Source: Gentiana macrophylla (taxonomy: Eukaryota; Streptophyta; Magnoliopsida; Gentianales; Gentianaceae). Taken from it: DNA of 64,000 nt. Below, one piece after another: positions 1 through 12,072 of this stretch. A program made the translations under genes and the position numbers. The notes under the pieces are model-generated. The model was given only the letters and a program-made list of their open reading frames with translations, ran no database searches and was not told the DNA's origin. Position 1 is the stretch's first letter. Each line of letters begins with the position of its first letter. The stretch is from NCBI GenBank assembly GCA_026214975.1, contig CM047810.1, positions 34,820,498-34,884,497 on the forward strand, written 5' to 3'.

Positions 1-1
1 A

Positions 2-64
2 GAACTAGATCAAGAAGAAATCAAGATGGACAAAAAAATTGATGGGTCATGTGGTAGATTTTGA
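2..64 (+). CDS. Possible 3' end of a coding exon, cut by window start
   Basis: An open frame runs from the window edge to a TGA at 62-64 and encodes about 20 residues ending in DKKIDGSCGRF. The sequence after it turns sharply AT-rich and looks like a 3' untranslated region (TTTTGT and TATATT runs to about 300). This would fit the last codons of a gene that begins before the window. The frame is too short to identify a family, and a chance open frame of this length is quite possible. Confidence 0.25.
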   Translation, partial: ELDQEEIKMDKKIDGSCGRF

Positions 65-1360
65 AGAAAATCAGCAACAATAATTTAATGTGTCCCCATT
101 ATGTGTCCGATTATCCAATTCGATTGTGTGGCTATTTTTTTTTGTCAAAATTGCATGGTAATTTGTTTGTATCGTTTATCCTTGGATGAATTCTTTGTTA
201 ATTTTAGTTGGGTAAAATTTCTGTTATTCTGTATATTTTGGTGAAACTTGTAGATTTGCAGTCATTCCTGTTATCACCCGTGTATAATTAAAATAATCAA
301 ACCGAATTGATCAACAATTTTATTAATTTTGACGACGAAGCAGATACAACAAAATAGGAAAAGAAAATACAATAACAATGATAAAAGGATATGCCATTTA
401 TCCGATGCGTTAAGCGAACTCTTTCCTTAAAACAAATTTGCTCCAGATGCACTCGCTTTGCAAAAGAATTGTCTCCTGTGAATTCTCAAATTACCTTCGA
501 ATAAGCAGATCGCAAACTCGAACAACGACGAACTCTACAAATGCTTGTAAACTCTTCACTTGATGCAAGAACAAGTATGTATGTATGCAATTGTGGTGTT
601 GCATTTACGTATGTGTGTTTTTCTTCCCATTCATGTAGCTCGTTTATATAGCAGAGGACATGGAAAAAGCGATGGAAATGAACGTACCTCACCGACTCGA
701 CTATGAACCTTCAAATCGAGCTGCATTCGTAATACGCAGGACACGCGGGCATGCACAAGCCCGCGGTAAATCGGATTGGATTTGCACCCCTACGCCCGCG
801 TGGAGAACGGCGTATAATGTTGGTTTTTATTCCAACTACACTAAAACAATATCATATAAATATTGCTTTTTTACTTCTTCCAACCAATGTGGGAGAAAAG
901 TTTCTTCTCATTTTTCCCTTTCATAACACACACTTAAGCAATAATATTTCAATACGATATATCATCAATTTTCCAACAAACCGACTTTTTAAGCGTTAAT
1001 TTCTCATTCACTCGTTATCCGAATTGAATGATTCCACATCCTGAATTCATCTACGACTCACGTAGTTTTCAGAATTAATAAAACATTACATATATTCTAT
1101 ACAAGAATATATCCGAAATACGCTTACAAAGTCACTAAATAAAATGATTATAAAATCATTTTTAATTCATTTTTAATTCAATTCCACATTTTCTCTAACA
1201 ATTCCTACTTGTTTCATCTCTATGGATTTCTTGCTTTTCTTTTAAGCTCGGACCATTTACTGTATTTTACGTTGTTTGCACCCTTGTGAGTGATTCTCAT
1301 TGATTTTTCTCAGGATTCAATGTTGTGATTGTATTGTGTAGCATTGACAGAGTCTAGTTA
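65..1360. other. Non-coding stretch, no gene seen
   Basis: AT-rich sequence with only short open frames lacking family features. A GC-richer island around 740-810 contains the inverted words CGCGGGC and GCCCGCG, which resembles the inside of a decayed transposable element. No splice-linked exons, RNA gene or clear terminal repeats were found. Confidence 0.5.
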
Positions 1361-2027
1361 TTGACACTACTATTAAAGTGGCAAGTAGTAATGTCACTAA
1401 TGCTATCGTTGTGTCTTTGTTTAGTGGTCGTTTATCGTAGGACTTCCAGTAAGAAGCCCGCCACGTCGCGTGATCTGGGACCACACAGTTTCGAGGTGGA
1501 ATACACGAGTGCCCGTGTGTGGAAATTGTGTGGTCAGATCTTCGCCACGTAGACGATTCTCAGTAAGAGGAGTTCCTGGTGATAGAATTTTCCCTTTGTT
1601 TATTGTAAATTCTAAGTGTCCTTTCTACATTCGTTTCATTTCAAAATATAGAATTTTGAAAGATTCGTTTCGTTACGTTTAAGTGACAATCGCTAAGTGT
1701 TAATTTTAAGATGGTTACCGCCAACGTCGTTGGTTAGTATCATTGTTTATTGTCATTATAAAGTGTCATTTCGTTGAATTAGTCTCATAAGTAATGGTAA
1801 CATATTGTTCGATAATGGTTATATCACTACTATCACATTGTCAATAACCAGTGTCAATTAGAAGTGTCATTATCTTTCGAAATTGAATGACACTACCTTT
1901 CAGCAATTAGTGTGATAATTAGTTGTGAAAATCGTCTGAAACCGGCTATTGTCACGTATTTTACAATGTCAATTAGAAGCGACACATTGTGTAGCACTGC
2001 TTATCGTCACTGGTGTTGTAGTGTCAA
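1361..2027. mobile_element. Candidate non-autonomous DNA transposon with TTGACACTAC ends
   Basis: The left end reads TTGACACTAC (1361-1370) and the right end is its inverse, GTAGTGTCAA (2018-2027). The ends are joined by sequence rich in GTGTCA/TGACAC words, as in subterminal-repeat DNA transposons. CACTA elements start CACTA, which is present here one step in, but no matching 3-bp duplication is visible (TGA versus TCA). A second hairpin lies inside, where the arms near 1470-1490 and 1530-1552 pair around a GACCACACA/TGTGTGGTC core. No transposase is present. Confidence 0.4.
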
Positions 2028-2554
2028 TTGATAGTGAAAGATATGGCTCATTAAAATTTTCAGTATATATATTTATTGAAAGTGGGAAGAACATGGGTAG
2101 AATATTGCTTCTTGATTTGAACGTGGTCATCAGCTTCTGTGCGGCAGTTTTAAAAAAATGATTTGAGGGCAATTTTGTCATTCTAACCGCCAGTTTGTTC
2201 TTTTTACTAAAAAAATATTGTGTATGTCCTTTTTGCTAATTTCTAAATTGTTTTTGTCCTTTTCAAAAACTCTTCCTTTTTTTTATTTTCGGAAAAACAT
2301 GCGCATGGATATAAATTTTAAAAAAAAATAGTTTTGTCCTTTATGCAAAAATTCAAAAAGATGTCTTTTCTCTTAATTGATGAAATGTTTGTGTCATTCT
2401 CCCCCATTTCCATACTTAATGATCATAGTGCAAACTCTCTTCAGATTGGCCGCCATAGATGGCATTTACACCGGTTGGACATGAATATTGTCTTAATACT
2501 AGGTTTGAAACAAGCATCACATCGATGGTTTGCTAAACTGTCTAATACTTTAGC

Positions 2555-2716
2555 GGGAAGTTTTTGCGTAGTGTGTATTCACGTAGAGTGCACACTGCGC
2601 GCAAGCGCGGTCTGTCACACGATTTCTTTCTGTGACTTAACTACGCTGGTTCAGATCGTCTTGCGTCGTGTGTGTCTGCACTCCACGTGAGTGCACACAC
2701 TATACAAAAACTTCAC
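2555..2716. mobile_element. Mutator-like MITE with 9-bp duplication
   Basis: A 162-bp fold-back element. The left end GGGAAGTTTTTGCGTAGTG is mirrored by the right end as GTGAAGTTTTTGTATAGTG on the other strand. It is flanked by a perfect 9-bp direct repeat TACTTTAGC at 2546-2554 and 2717-2725. A 9-bp duplication is typical of the Mutator superfamily. There is no coding capacity. Confidence 0.75.
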
Positions 2717-2808
2717 TACTTTAGCTAGTGCAGCCGTGTAGGTTTTCAACAGTAACAAATGATGATTCCCTATTCACCCGTGGGAAAATTATGATGCAGA
2801 GACTTTAT

Positions 2809-2893
2809 ATTAAAACGGATCGTCGGATGACTGCTATATGTAAAAAAACAAAATTGTTTTGTTTTTAGCAGTCATCTGACGGTCCGTTCTAAT
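2809..2893. mobile_element. Short fold-back element
   Basis: A near-perfect hairpin. Left arm ATTAAAACGGATCGTCGGAT continues as GACTGCTA. The right arm TAGCAGTCATCTGACGGTCC continues as GTTCTAAT. The loop is an A/T-rich run with CAAAATTGTTTTG. It resembles a very small MITE; the duplication is ambiguous because the ends sit in TA-rich sequence. Confidence 0.6.
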
Positions 2894-2954
2894 ATGCCGG
2901 GAGTCCCTACAGCAAAATTACCCTCACCCGAGACACATGTAATAACATGTTGAT

Positions 2955-3112
2955 TACATTGGTCTATGTACATAGATGACGTAATTATGACAGGTATATA
3001 ATAATTTACAGAAATTTTAAAATGTCGAAACCACTTTGACAAAAAGCTTCATAATAAAGAATTTTGAGAGAACTGAATTATTTTTTGGGATTGAAGTAGC
3101 ACGTGTTAGAAA
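2955..3112 (+). pseudogene. Copia reverse-transcriptase relic
   Basis: In one frame TAC ATA GAT GAC GTA ATT ATG ACA GGT reads YIDDVIMTG, the catalytic YxDD box of Copia reverse transcriptase. After a few frame breaks it is followed by KNFERTELFFGIEVAR, matching the conserved segment that usually reads KDLGxLxYFLGIEVAR. The order and spacing fit a reverse-transcriptase fragment of about 50 codons. No integrase or LTR is seen next to it, so it is an orphan remnant on the plus strand. Confidence 0.7.
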
Positions 3113-3269
3113 TATTAGTAGTGTATCGGTTTGCTAATTTTCTGTGAGATGAGCAACATGAATTTGTAGAAACATAAATTAAAAAAGATGAACACATAAC
3201 GTGAAGAATTTTATTCATATGTTCATAGTATGCAACACATAGAAACAAAAAATGCAGAAAGCAAAGGTA

Positions 3270-4510
3270 AAAGCGAGGATTTTGATTTATCTCGTTATAT
3301 ATAAACTTATTTTTTTTTCCTTCTCCGTTACATTAATCGAACCAAAGTGGTTCATTTTTTGTTCATCCAACAGACAGTGCGGATTGATTTTTACATTTCA
3401 ATCAACCAAATTTTTTTGAATTCTCGATTCGATTTCGACACAACAAAGTGTATATTTTCGATCTGGTTCATTTTTTTTTCCCGGTAAAAACAGGATATCG
3501 GTTATCTCGTTATATATAAACCGGTTTTTACGACTCTCCGTTACATAAATTGAACAAAAGTGTATATTTTGATACGGTTCATTTTAGTGCCTCCAACAGA
3601 TAAGCTTGCTTCAGCTTTTACATTTCAATCACCGGAAATTTTCGATTTCGATTCGATTTCGACAAAACAATTGAATATACACAACAAAATGTATATTTCG
3701 ATACGGTTCAATTTTTCTTTCCTTCAGTAAAAACCAGCGATTTCGGTTATCTCGTTATATATAAACCGATTTTTTCCCGACTCTCCGTTACATAAATCGA
3801 ACCAAAGCGGTTCATTTTTTGTGCATCCAATAGACAGTTCGGATTCAGTTTTACATTTTAATCAACCATAAAATTTTGCTTTCTCGATTCGATTTCGACA
3901 CAACAATTGAATATACACAACAAAGTGTATATTTTGATACGAGTCATTTTTTTCTCCTTCGGTAAAAACCGGGATATCGGTTATGTCGTTATATATAAAC
4001 CGAATTTTTTTTTCCGACTCTCCGTTACATCAATCGAACAAAAGTGTATTTTTAGATACGGTTCATTTTTAGTGCCTCCAAACAGTGCGGATTCAGTTTT
4101 ACATTTCAATCAACCGGAAATTTTCTATTTCTCGATTCGATTTCGACACAACAGACAGTGCGAATTCATTTTTAAATTCAACCGGAAATCTTCGATTTCT
4201 CGATTCGATTTCGACACAATAATTGAATATACACAACAAAGTGTATATTTCGATACGGTTCATTTTTATTACCTCCAACAGACATTGCGGATTCAGTTTT
4301 AGATTTCAATCAACCGAAAATTTTCGATTTTGATTCGATTTCGACACAACAATTGAAAAAAACCGTGTATTTTTTTTATTTATCAAATGTGTAACTTTTT
4401 GATTCATTTTTTCCCCTTTTCTTACCGCAGTTTCTTTTTTCCCCTCGGTAAAAACCGGAATTTCAGTTATATATAAACCGATTTTTTTTGCCGACTCTCT
4501 GCTACAACCA
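3270..4510 (+). repeat. Tandem array of ~240-bp units, each with a TATA-like core
   Basis: The block CGTTATATATAAAC followed by CCGACTCTCCGTTACAT recurs at about 3293, 3507, 3751, 3986 and 4470. Steps are about 214, 244, 235 and 484 bp; the last is two units in which one core was lost. Each unit also carries GGTAAAAACCGG, CGATTCGATTTCGACACAAC and CAAAGTGTATATTTCGATACGGTTCATTTT. TATATATAAAC fits a plant TATA box, so the array looks like a multiplied promoter segment, perhaps from a transposable element. No coding sequence lies inside. Confidence 0.75.
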
Positions 4511-4642
4511 GTGGATTAAAGGGATATATTTTATAACATTGTTCTCCGATACATCATATTATGGTTTATTTTGTAGAGGAAAACTCCGGATAGGGCTGGA
4601 AGAGAAGTAATTCACAATATTCACGTCTCCACCTCTTGCAGA

Positions 4643-4900
4643 CAGGGGCGACTGCAGGATTTTTGTGATACGGGTCAAGGTTCGAGAATAACATATCTTA
4701 TTATAAGTTTTTAATACATTAACTTTAAATTTTCAAGTATAGATCACGGGTCAAGGTCAATATTTTAAAATTTTACTGGTCGATTAGTACATATTAGTGA
4801 TAAAATTTTCAAAAGATGAAAAAAAAATACACTGAATTATTTTTTTTTGGTTTGAAAGTCAGATTGACCCCAACCCCTTGAGTGGCGCCGCCGCGCTGCT
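4643..4900. mobile_element. hAT-like non-autonomous element remnant
   Basis: It begins CAGGGGCGACTGCAGGATTT, resembling the CAGGGGCGGA start common to plant hAT elements. It ends with TTGACCCCAACCCCTTGAGT followed by GGCGCCGCCG, as such elements often end with CCCCTT and GC-rich inverse sequence. The 8-bp duplication could not be placed with confidence. No transposase is present. Confidence 0.45.
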
Positions 4901-5728
4901 GAGAAGAATGTGATATGTTTGGTTCTTTCTATTTTGCTTGTTTGTCGCCGAATTATTACGGTTTTTCACGCGATTTATTTCACGCGTTGGAGATCTATTT
5001 TTGATGTTATCGTTGGTAACGATTTATGTTGGACCCGCTGTGCCTTGCACGGCTCACGTTCACTAGTTTTAGAATAAGAAAAAAGAGTGGACGGGACGTG
5101 AACAAAAAAAAAAGGCACAATATGATGTCTTTTCTTTGACATTGGTGTGGTTTTTTCTTTCTTTGATTTATTTTATTTTATATTTTAATGATTACGTAGC
5201 TTTTCTTTTCCAGATTATTGATTATTGAATTATCGATTTCATGTGATTGTGAGTTTTTTTTTTTCTTGTTTGATTATTAGTATTTGTCTATTTTCTCTTT
5301 TCACGTATATATGATTATAATTATTCGTTTAATTGTTTGTGCGGGATGATTAAGCGGTTATTTTGATCTAGCACACAAAATCCTTCTTAGGCGGTTTGCC
5401 ATAAAAGATTGGATTTTTAGTGGTAAACAAGAAATTGTCTGGCGGTTCGTAGCCCGCAGGATTTCCTGTTGTGGAAATAGATATACTATGGTTAAAATTA
5501 AGTCGGTTGGACTAATACCTAGTAATTGGGTATCTCTAATCTTTAAGGCTGTTATGTCACCAAACTCCGGACGTTCGTTGCGGGGTGTGCCATAATTATG
5601 GTGTGATTAGTGGCGGTTGTCCTAATTAACGTATCTAGAGAGATTGGGTGATTCACGTTTGTGGTCAACTATAACTAATTTAGTGATAATTTAACGAGTA
5701 ATCGTTGAATCGATGATCAATCGTATTA

Positions 5729-5764
<36 letters not shown>

Positions 5765-7364
5765 GCATCAATCGTATTAGTTGAGGGAAAATAATTAGTT
5801 AATTTGGATTTCTTCTTCGTTTATTTTTCTTTACTTTATTTTTCACTTTATCCTCCTGTGGGTTCGGCTGCATCTCTTAAGTTCTTTTTTATGATACATT
5901 CCTGACAACTCCGAAGATACTTGGGAGTTTTATTTGCCAAATAAAAACTTCCACAATTATCTTTTATTTGTTTATTTATTTATTTATTTTGAGGATAGGG
6001 ATGAAAGGGATTAAATTCCAATTATGTTCTTAAAAACAAAATTGCTCTTTTTCGAAAATCCGGGATGTTACATTTACTAGTATTTGAGAATGGTATGAAT
6101 ATGATTATGATATCTTGAATGAATGTAAGAAAGGAAAATTTCTTGGTTAAGTACCAGACATATATGAAAGGACAATGAATTCATGAAGGTCTCTAGCATC
6201 AGGCCCTCCTCTCGGGAATGAATAGAGAGAAAAGGTTGGAGCTAGCCAGGCCCCGTCCACATGATAAAACAGTAGACATCTTCGGTCTATCAATAAGTTA
6301 TATTTCAAGCCCTCCACATTTAGAATGAATAAATGTGGCGTAGTACTCATGAACCAAAACAAGAAAGGACACAATACTGATTTGCCATGATATGATACGG
6401 AAATGATGTTACAGTGAAATGAAAGTTCAAAGTAAATGATAAATGTATGTTATTGCTATTTATTTTCAGTTACTTTATGTGATCTTGTATGAACTAGTAA
6501 ATATGTTAATTGATATCTTTATGTATTATCTTTACTTTATGCATTTCATTTTACGAAAGAGAATTCTGAATTTTATCATGATTCCAATAAGTGATATTAG
6601 TTCCCGTTGATGCTATGTTTCCTTACTCAGCGTCATAACTCACCTATTACATTAACTTCTTTTCGATGATTAGCTTTAGTAGAAATGGAAGATCGTGGAT
6701 GAGAGTGAGTCTTACCGGTACCTCTATCGGTCTCATTTCAGTATACATTTCATGAAGTCAATGCATCTTCTATGATTATCTAATATTTCACGAGTTTAGA
6801 GTCATCTTCTAAATCCGCAACAGAGAAGAGGTGAATGATCATAAGTTCTTGTTCTAGTATGTGATGGATGTGGCGAGGTAACATGGTTGCCCTGTATGTG
6901 GTAATATGGTAACAAATGATGTATTCTTTGTGTTGAAACATATAACCTAAGTAGTAGTAATGATGATGTATGTTGTAAGCATGATGGTGCTTTGATTGTT
7001 ACCTATTTGGAAACCAGTAACGGTTCGGATCCGAAACAATACTCAAGCGGTTCGTCACAATTTGTAATATCAACTCATAATAAAAAGCGGTTGGGAAGAT
7101 GGCATCAAAACTTAAGCTTTTGCTAGTAATCAATTTTGTGCGGACATCGCCTACTAACTTCCTCTAAAGGTAATTGATATTGCATTTATCTCACATACAA
7201 AACGAATAATTAGTTATGTACTCTCTGTTTCTACTTATATTATGTAGTTGACAAAAAAACAAACATATTAAAAAAATTAGTTAATTTATGCATTGACTTT
7301 AACAATAAAATGAATAAAAAATAATTGGATATAATTAATTTGACACTTTTTTATCTCTTAGTAG
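4901..7364. other. Non-coding stretch; possible Gypsy LTR remains
   Basis: No gene is seen. A T run sits at about 5732-5759. Around 6055-6070 the words CCGGGATGTTACA occur, and around 6620-6700 a stretch with TTACTCAGCGTCATAACTCA. Both remind one of Ty3/Gypsy (Del/Tekay-type) LTR ends and promoter-downstream sequence. No LTR partner, primer site or coding domain was found, so this is only a suggestion of an old LTR fragment. Confidence 0.35.
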
Positions 7365-7369
7365 TATAT

Positions 7370-7794
7370 TGAAGAATTTGATGGTTCTTCATACAGAATA
7401 ATGAAGAACACAAGAATACTTCTGAGAATTAAGAAAGCGGGAAAAGTAAATTGATATAGAATTGAGATTTTATTAAACTGGAAAACTTAAACTTTACAAG
7501 AGTGTTTCTATATAGCTGCATTATCTAGCTAGATCACATGAGAATCTTTTATAACTAACTAATTGGTTATAACCACTTCCAACCGCTTTAGTTGTAAGTG
7601 TTCGACGTCATGTTACTAAGAGGCTGTTGAATAAGTTCAGCACCCTGTTGATGTTGTCCGCTGAAGCTATTTACTGAATATGCTCAACACCCTGCTGATG
7701 CTGTCTGCTGAAGGTGTTTGATAGACTATTTCATTGAGCACTTGATCACTTGATTGATCACACCTTCTTATCACTTAGTTGATTGTATAATCCA
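7370..7794 (-). repeat. Element C 3' LTR
   Basis: A 425-bp direct repeat of 12313-12753. On the coding strand it begins TGGATTATACAATC and ends AATTCTTCA. It lacks an 8-base insertion next to TATATAGCTGC and one copy of a CACTTGATCA repeat that are present in the other LTR. Confidence 0.9.
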
Positions 7795-7795
7795 A

Positions 7796-7808
7796 TACCC
7801 CCCCTCAA
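7796..7808 (-). other. Element C polypurine tract
   Basis: On the coding strand the sequence immediately before the 3' LTR reads GCTTGAGGGGGGTA, a purine-rich run in the expected place for plus-strand DNA priming. Confidence 0.75.
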
Positions 7809-7841
7809 GCTGAAACTAGGGTGAAGCTTGCACTTGATTGA

Positions 7842-8132
7842 TCACACCTTCTTATCACTTAGTTGATTGTTGATTGTACTGGATGGCTTGAAGACTGAGT
7901 ATATGCCCAGGTTGTTGAGCAGGTAGTGAAAGATAGGGGAGTCCAATGGTTTTGTTAAGATATCTGCCAGCTGGTGTGTAGTCCTGACTGGCATTAACCT
8001 TAGGAAGCTTGCTTGAACCTTTGCTCTTGTGATATGGCAATCGATTTCAATATGCTTAGTTCTTTCTTGAAAGATAAGGTTCTTGGCAATGTGAATGGCA
8101 CTTGCATTGTCAAAGAAAATGAGAATAGGCAA
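7842..8132 (-). pseudogene. Element C RNase H domain, C-terminal part
   Basis: The product, about 96 residues, contains FFDNASAIHIAKN and ERTKHIEIDCH, the C-terminal RNase H signature of Copia polyproteins (D-x-x-S-A-I ... R-T-K-H-I-E-x-D-x-H). It then has QLADILTKPL, the conserved tail before the stop. It is separated by frame breaks from the reverse transcriptase upstream at 8649-9428. RNase H removes template RNA during reverse transcription. Confidence 0.8.
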
Positions 8133-8347
8133 ATGAACTGTTATTTATAAATCCTCCATTATGTATACTAACCATTGGAGTTCACATGTAGCATTGGCCA
8201 TTGCCCTATATTCAGCTTCAAAAGAACTTTTGGCTATAGTATTTGCTTCTTTGATTTCCAATAACCTGGTGATGTACCTAGGAACATAATATACCCTGAT
8301 ATGGATTTTCTGGATTCCTCACATCCTGTCCATTCAGAATCAGTGTA

Positions 8348-9428
8348 TCATTTTAGTTGAAGATCATTGTCTGTTTCAAAAAGAATTCTTTGACCAGGGT
8401 TGCTTTTCAGATACCTCAAAAGTCTGTTGGCAGCCTGCATATGATTTATTGTAGGATGTGACAAAAACTGACTAAGTTGTTGGACTGTATATGCTATATC
8501 TGGTCTTGTGAAAGAAAGGTAGATTAGCTTTCCTACCAAGGATCTGTAGATTGTGTTGTCTGGTAGTAGTTCAGAGTCCCCTGATGTCAGTTTTGCTTTG
8601 AATGCATTGGTGTGCTGACATGTTTAGATTCTAGGAATCCATATTCTTCTAATAGAAGGTGTATTTTCTTTGGTTGATGTAAATCCCTTTATCAGGTCTT
8701 GCAACTTCAATGCCTAGGAAGTACCTTAAGTTGCCAATATCCTTGATTTGAAATTTTTGGTGAAGTATATGTTTAACCTCCTGTATTTGGGTTAGTGATG
8801 AACTTGTTGCTATAATGTCATCCACATAAACAAGTAGGGCTATGAAATTTTCAGTTGTTCCTTTAATGAACAGGCTATGATCATGTTGGGACTGAATAAA
8901 ACCACTGTCCTTCAATGCTTCTGTCAATTTTGAATTCCATGTTCTGCTAGCTTGTTTCAAGCCATACAATGATTTGGTCAATTTGCATACTTGATTAGGT
9001 TTTTCTGTCTTGAATCCAAGTGGAAGGTCCATATATACCTCTTCATCTAGTTCTCCATGTAAAAAGGCATTATTGACGTCTATTTGATAGATGTACCATT
9101 GTTTGGAAGCTGCTAGTGCTAGCAGTGTTCTGATTGTGGTAACCTTGGCCACAAGTGAGAATGTTTCCTGATAGTCTATACCATAGGTTTGTGTGTAGAC
9201 TTTTGCTACTAATCTTGCCTTATATCTTTCTATGGAACCATCAGCATGATACTTGACTTTGTACACCCACATGCAACCTATAGTAGACTTTCCTGGAGGT
9301 AGAGACACAATTTCCCAAGTTTTTGTTGCCTGCAAAGCGTCTAATTCTTTCTGCATTGCCTCTTTCCAGCAATCATGTTTAATGGCTTGATTGTATGTCT
9401 TAGGCTCTTGAATCGATCGGTCAGGCAT
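8348..9428 (-). pseudogene. Element C reverse transcriptase
   Basis: Residues of 8649-9428 (259 codons) read through the whole Copia reverse-transcriptase core: GCMWVYKVKYHADGSIERYK, the ARLVAK block, VNNAFLHGELDEEVYM, SLYGLKQASRTW, and the catalytic LLVYVDDIIATSS, then IKDIGNLRYFLGIEVAR. The connection segment (LIYLSFTRPDIAYTVQQLSQ) follows in a second frame at 8348-8539. A stop and shift between 8540 and 8648 break the polyprotein. The enzyme copies element RNA into DNA in cytoplasmic particles. Confidence 0.85.
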
Positions 9429-9783
9429 ACAAACTTCTTATATGCATTGGTAATATTCGATAGGAAACTACATTATTAATCGATGTGATGATCTTACGGT
9501 AGAATGACATATTCCTTAAGATAAGAGGGACATGTCTTTGTCTTGTGGACCTCCTTGTATCAGATTGTACCACCGGTGGTTGATTGTCTGTTGTCATTTG
9601 AGTAGATGTTGTATCCATGCTTTGAGGATCCTGGACAAACTCATCTGATGTTGCATCGTATGGCACTGGTAATGGAATAGATGCTGCTTCTGTGCCTGTC
9701 TGTCTAATGTGTAAAGGAAAAACATGTTCATAGAACTGCACATCCCTAGATACAAAAATTTCCCTAGTTTGTTTATCTAGCAT
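9421..9783 (-). pseudogene. Element C integrase tail and linker
   Basis: The frame starts MLDKQTREIFVSRDVQFYEH, matching the Copia integrase C-terminal end (typically D-x-x-x-x-x-x-x-SRDVxFxE). It is followed by a low-complexity linker rich in T, S, D and Q before the reverse transcriptase. It overlaps the reverse-transcriptase frame by 8 bases in another phase, which marks a frame break. Confidence 0.75.
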
Positions 9784-9983
9784 AATATGTCCTTTGGTGA
9801 ATTAGACACCCCAATATACACACACTGTCTAGCCCTAATATCAAATTTTGATGTATTATGTGTAGGTGTACATGCATATACAAAGGAACCAAAAACTTTC
9901 AATTCAAGTATAATCAAATTGCTTTCCATATAATAGGAAGTGAGGTGTATTAAGTTTAATAATCGGTGATGGAGTGATATTAA

Positions 9984-11102
9984 TCAAGAATGTGGCATGT
10001 AAAAACACAGTATATCCCTAATAGACAGAGGTAAATTGGATTGAAACTTTAGAGCTCTAGCAATATTCATGATGTTTCGATGTTTTCTTTCTACTATTCC
10101 ATTTTGTTGTGGGGTATCCACACAAGATGTTTGGTGTATGATACCTCTTTCAGCATAATAGTCAGGCATAAGAAACTCAGGTCCATTATCAAACCTTACT
10201 ATCTTAACATTCTTTCCAAACTGAACAAGATCAAATTGAACTAATTGTCTAACTTCAGACTTGTGTTTCAACAGAAAAATCCAAGTTTATCCGGAAAAAT
10301 CATCCATCATCTTGTTAAGAAATATGAATGACCATACACGATCTGGCCTGTGCCTATAGGGTCCCCATATATCAAAATGAACAAGATCAAAAATATTTTG
10401 CACAGAAGATTGACTCAAAGTAAAGGGATTTCTCTTTTGTTTAGATAATTGACAAACATGACAGACACCAGAGTTATGTTTACAAGAATAATCAAGAATA
10501 TTCAAATCTAAAAGCCTTTTATCTGTCAAATGACCAAGTCTGTAGTGCCAAACTTGTTCTTTTGTGATTGTAGATCTGTCTTCTAGAAAAGACACATTAT
10601 GAACTACATTGTTAGTGTGTGGAAGCTTCTGATATGTACATAGCACATACAAGCCTTTGGATTTCTTAGCTGATCCAATCAATATTTTAAGTTTCTTGTC
10701 CTGTATCAGACAAGAATCATGATTAAACATAACAGACAAAGAAGGATTAGCTGTTAGTTTGGCCAATGATATCAAATTGAAGTGAAAATCTGGTATACAT
10801 AATACATTGGTAAGAACTAACTTGTCATTCAAACAAACATTACCAATGTGTGTGATTGAGACACGGGTACCATTAGGTAAACCAACTAACATATGAGAGA
10901 CGGGTTTAGAAGATTGCATACAAGCTTTATCAGTGACAATATGATCTGTCGCACCAGAATCTATTATCCATGATAAAGACCTGATAGGATTAGACAAACC
11001 TGACACATCTGCATTAAAAACAAAGTTGTTGGTCAAAATTGTAGCTTGATTGGACATATGATCATAAGATTCCACCTTCTGAGTATCCAGTAACTTCATC
11101 AA
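9984..11102 (-). pseudogene. Element C protease, GAG-pre-integrase and integrase
   Basis: The 10287-11102 frame (271 codons) has the aspartic protease site IDSGATDHIV. It then has the zinc-binding HYRLGHLTDKR ... CHVCQLSKQKRNPF of the integrase N-terminus and FDLVHFDIWGPY, the first catalytic aspartate region. The 9984-10271 frame continues with KIVRFDNGPEFLMPDYYAER (second aspartate) and TPQQNGIVERKHRNIM (catalytic glutamate). A shift around 10272-10286 separates the two. Integrase inserts the DNA copy in the genome; protease cuts the polyprotein. Confidence 0.85.
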
Positions 11103-11217
11103 CTACTGATATTGGGTTTTATTCAAGGTGAAAGTATCCGAATCTTGAATGGAAACCATTGAACCTTCAGGATTGCCACATTGATCCTCTGACACAACCT
11201 CTGCCATATTCACTTTA

Positions 11218-12072
11218 CTTCTTGGTTTCCAACCGGGTGGAAAACCATGCTTCTTGTAGCATTTGTCCACAGCATTCCCTGTGTAACCACAGAAGGTGCA
11301 CTATATCTTTTTACCAGTTTGATTAACCCCTGCATTTTTCTTGAAACTTGCATTGTTGCCATTGATCGATCTATTGAAATTCTGTTGAAAACCTGAACTC
11401 TGGGGATTTGAACCAGTATTATTGTTGTTAAAAGACCTATTGTACAAGACTGTAGCCTCTGGATACCTATTCACAGTATCCCTTTGATCCTTTAATTTTA
11501 AGGCCATAGCAAACACAGTTTCTAAGCTAGGTACAGGGACCATCAACTGAGCTTGTGTTAAAACCTGAGAAAATTCATTATTCAAGCCTCTCAAGAATTT
11601 CACAACCCTTTCCATCTCTGCATAACCTGTAAAAGTCTTGATTACATCACAAGTACATCTAGGGGTACAAGAACATACTGGATCAGGCTTTATGATTGCA
11701 ATTTCATCACATAGACCCTTCAGTTTTGTGAAATAGGTAGTAACATCTGAATCTCCTTGTTTCATAGCATGAACTTGATCCAATAAGTCTCCCAAAAGAA
11801 AAACATCTAACCTAGAGAACCTAGACTGCAAATCTTGCCAAACTTCTCTAGCAGTCTCCTTATACATTACACTTTGAGCAATATTTGGCATTACAGAATT
11901 TAGAATCCAAGTCTTAACAAAGTGTTACATTGAAACCAAACCTGGAAATCTGCAGAAGTTACATGAGGCTTGTGAATCGAACCATCGATGTAGCCAACCT
12001 TGTTCTTGGTAATCAAGGCCATTTTCATGGAATAACTCCATGGATGGTAATTCTTGTTGTTCAACAGTGGTT
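11218..12072 (-). pseudogene. Element C gag with zinc knuckle
   Basis: The N-terminal part reads NYHPWSYSMKMALITKNKVG upstream of a break near 11905. The main frame (11301-11891, 196 codons) contains ETAREVWQDLQSRFSR and VTTYFTKLKGLCDEI, typical of the Copia gag (UBN2/retrotran_gag) domain. After a stop at about 11300 comes a zinc knuckle variant CTFCGYTGNAVDKCYKKHG. Gag forms the particle that packages element RNA. Confidence 0.8.
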
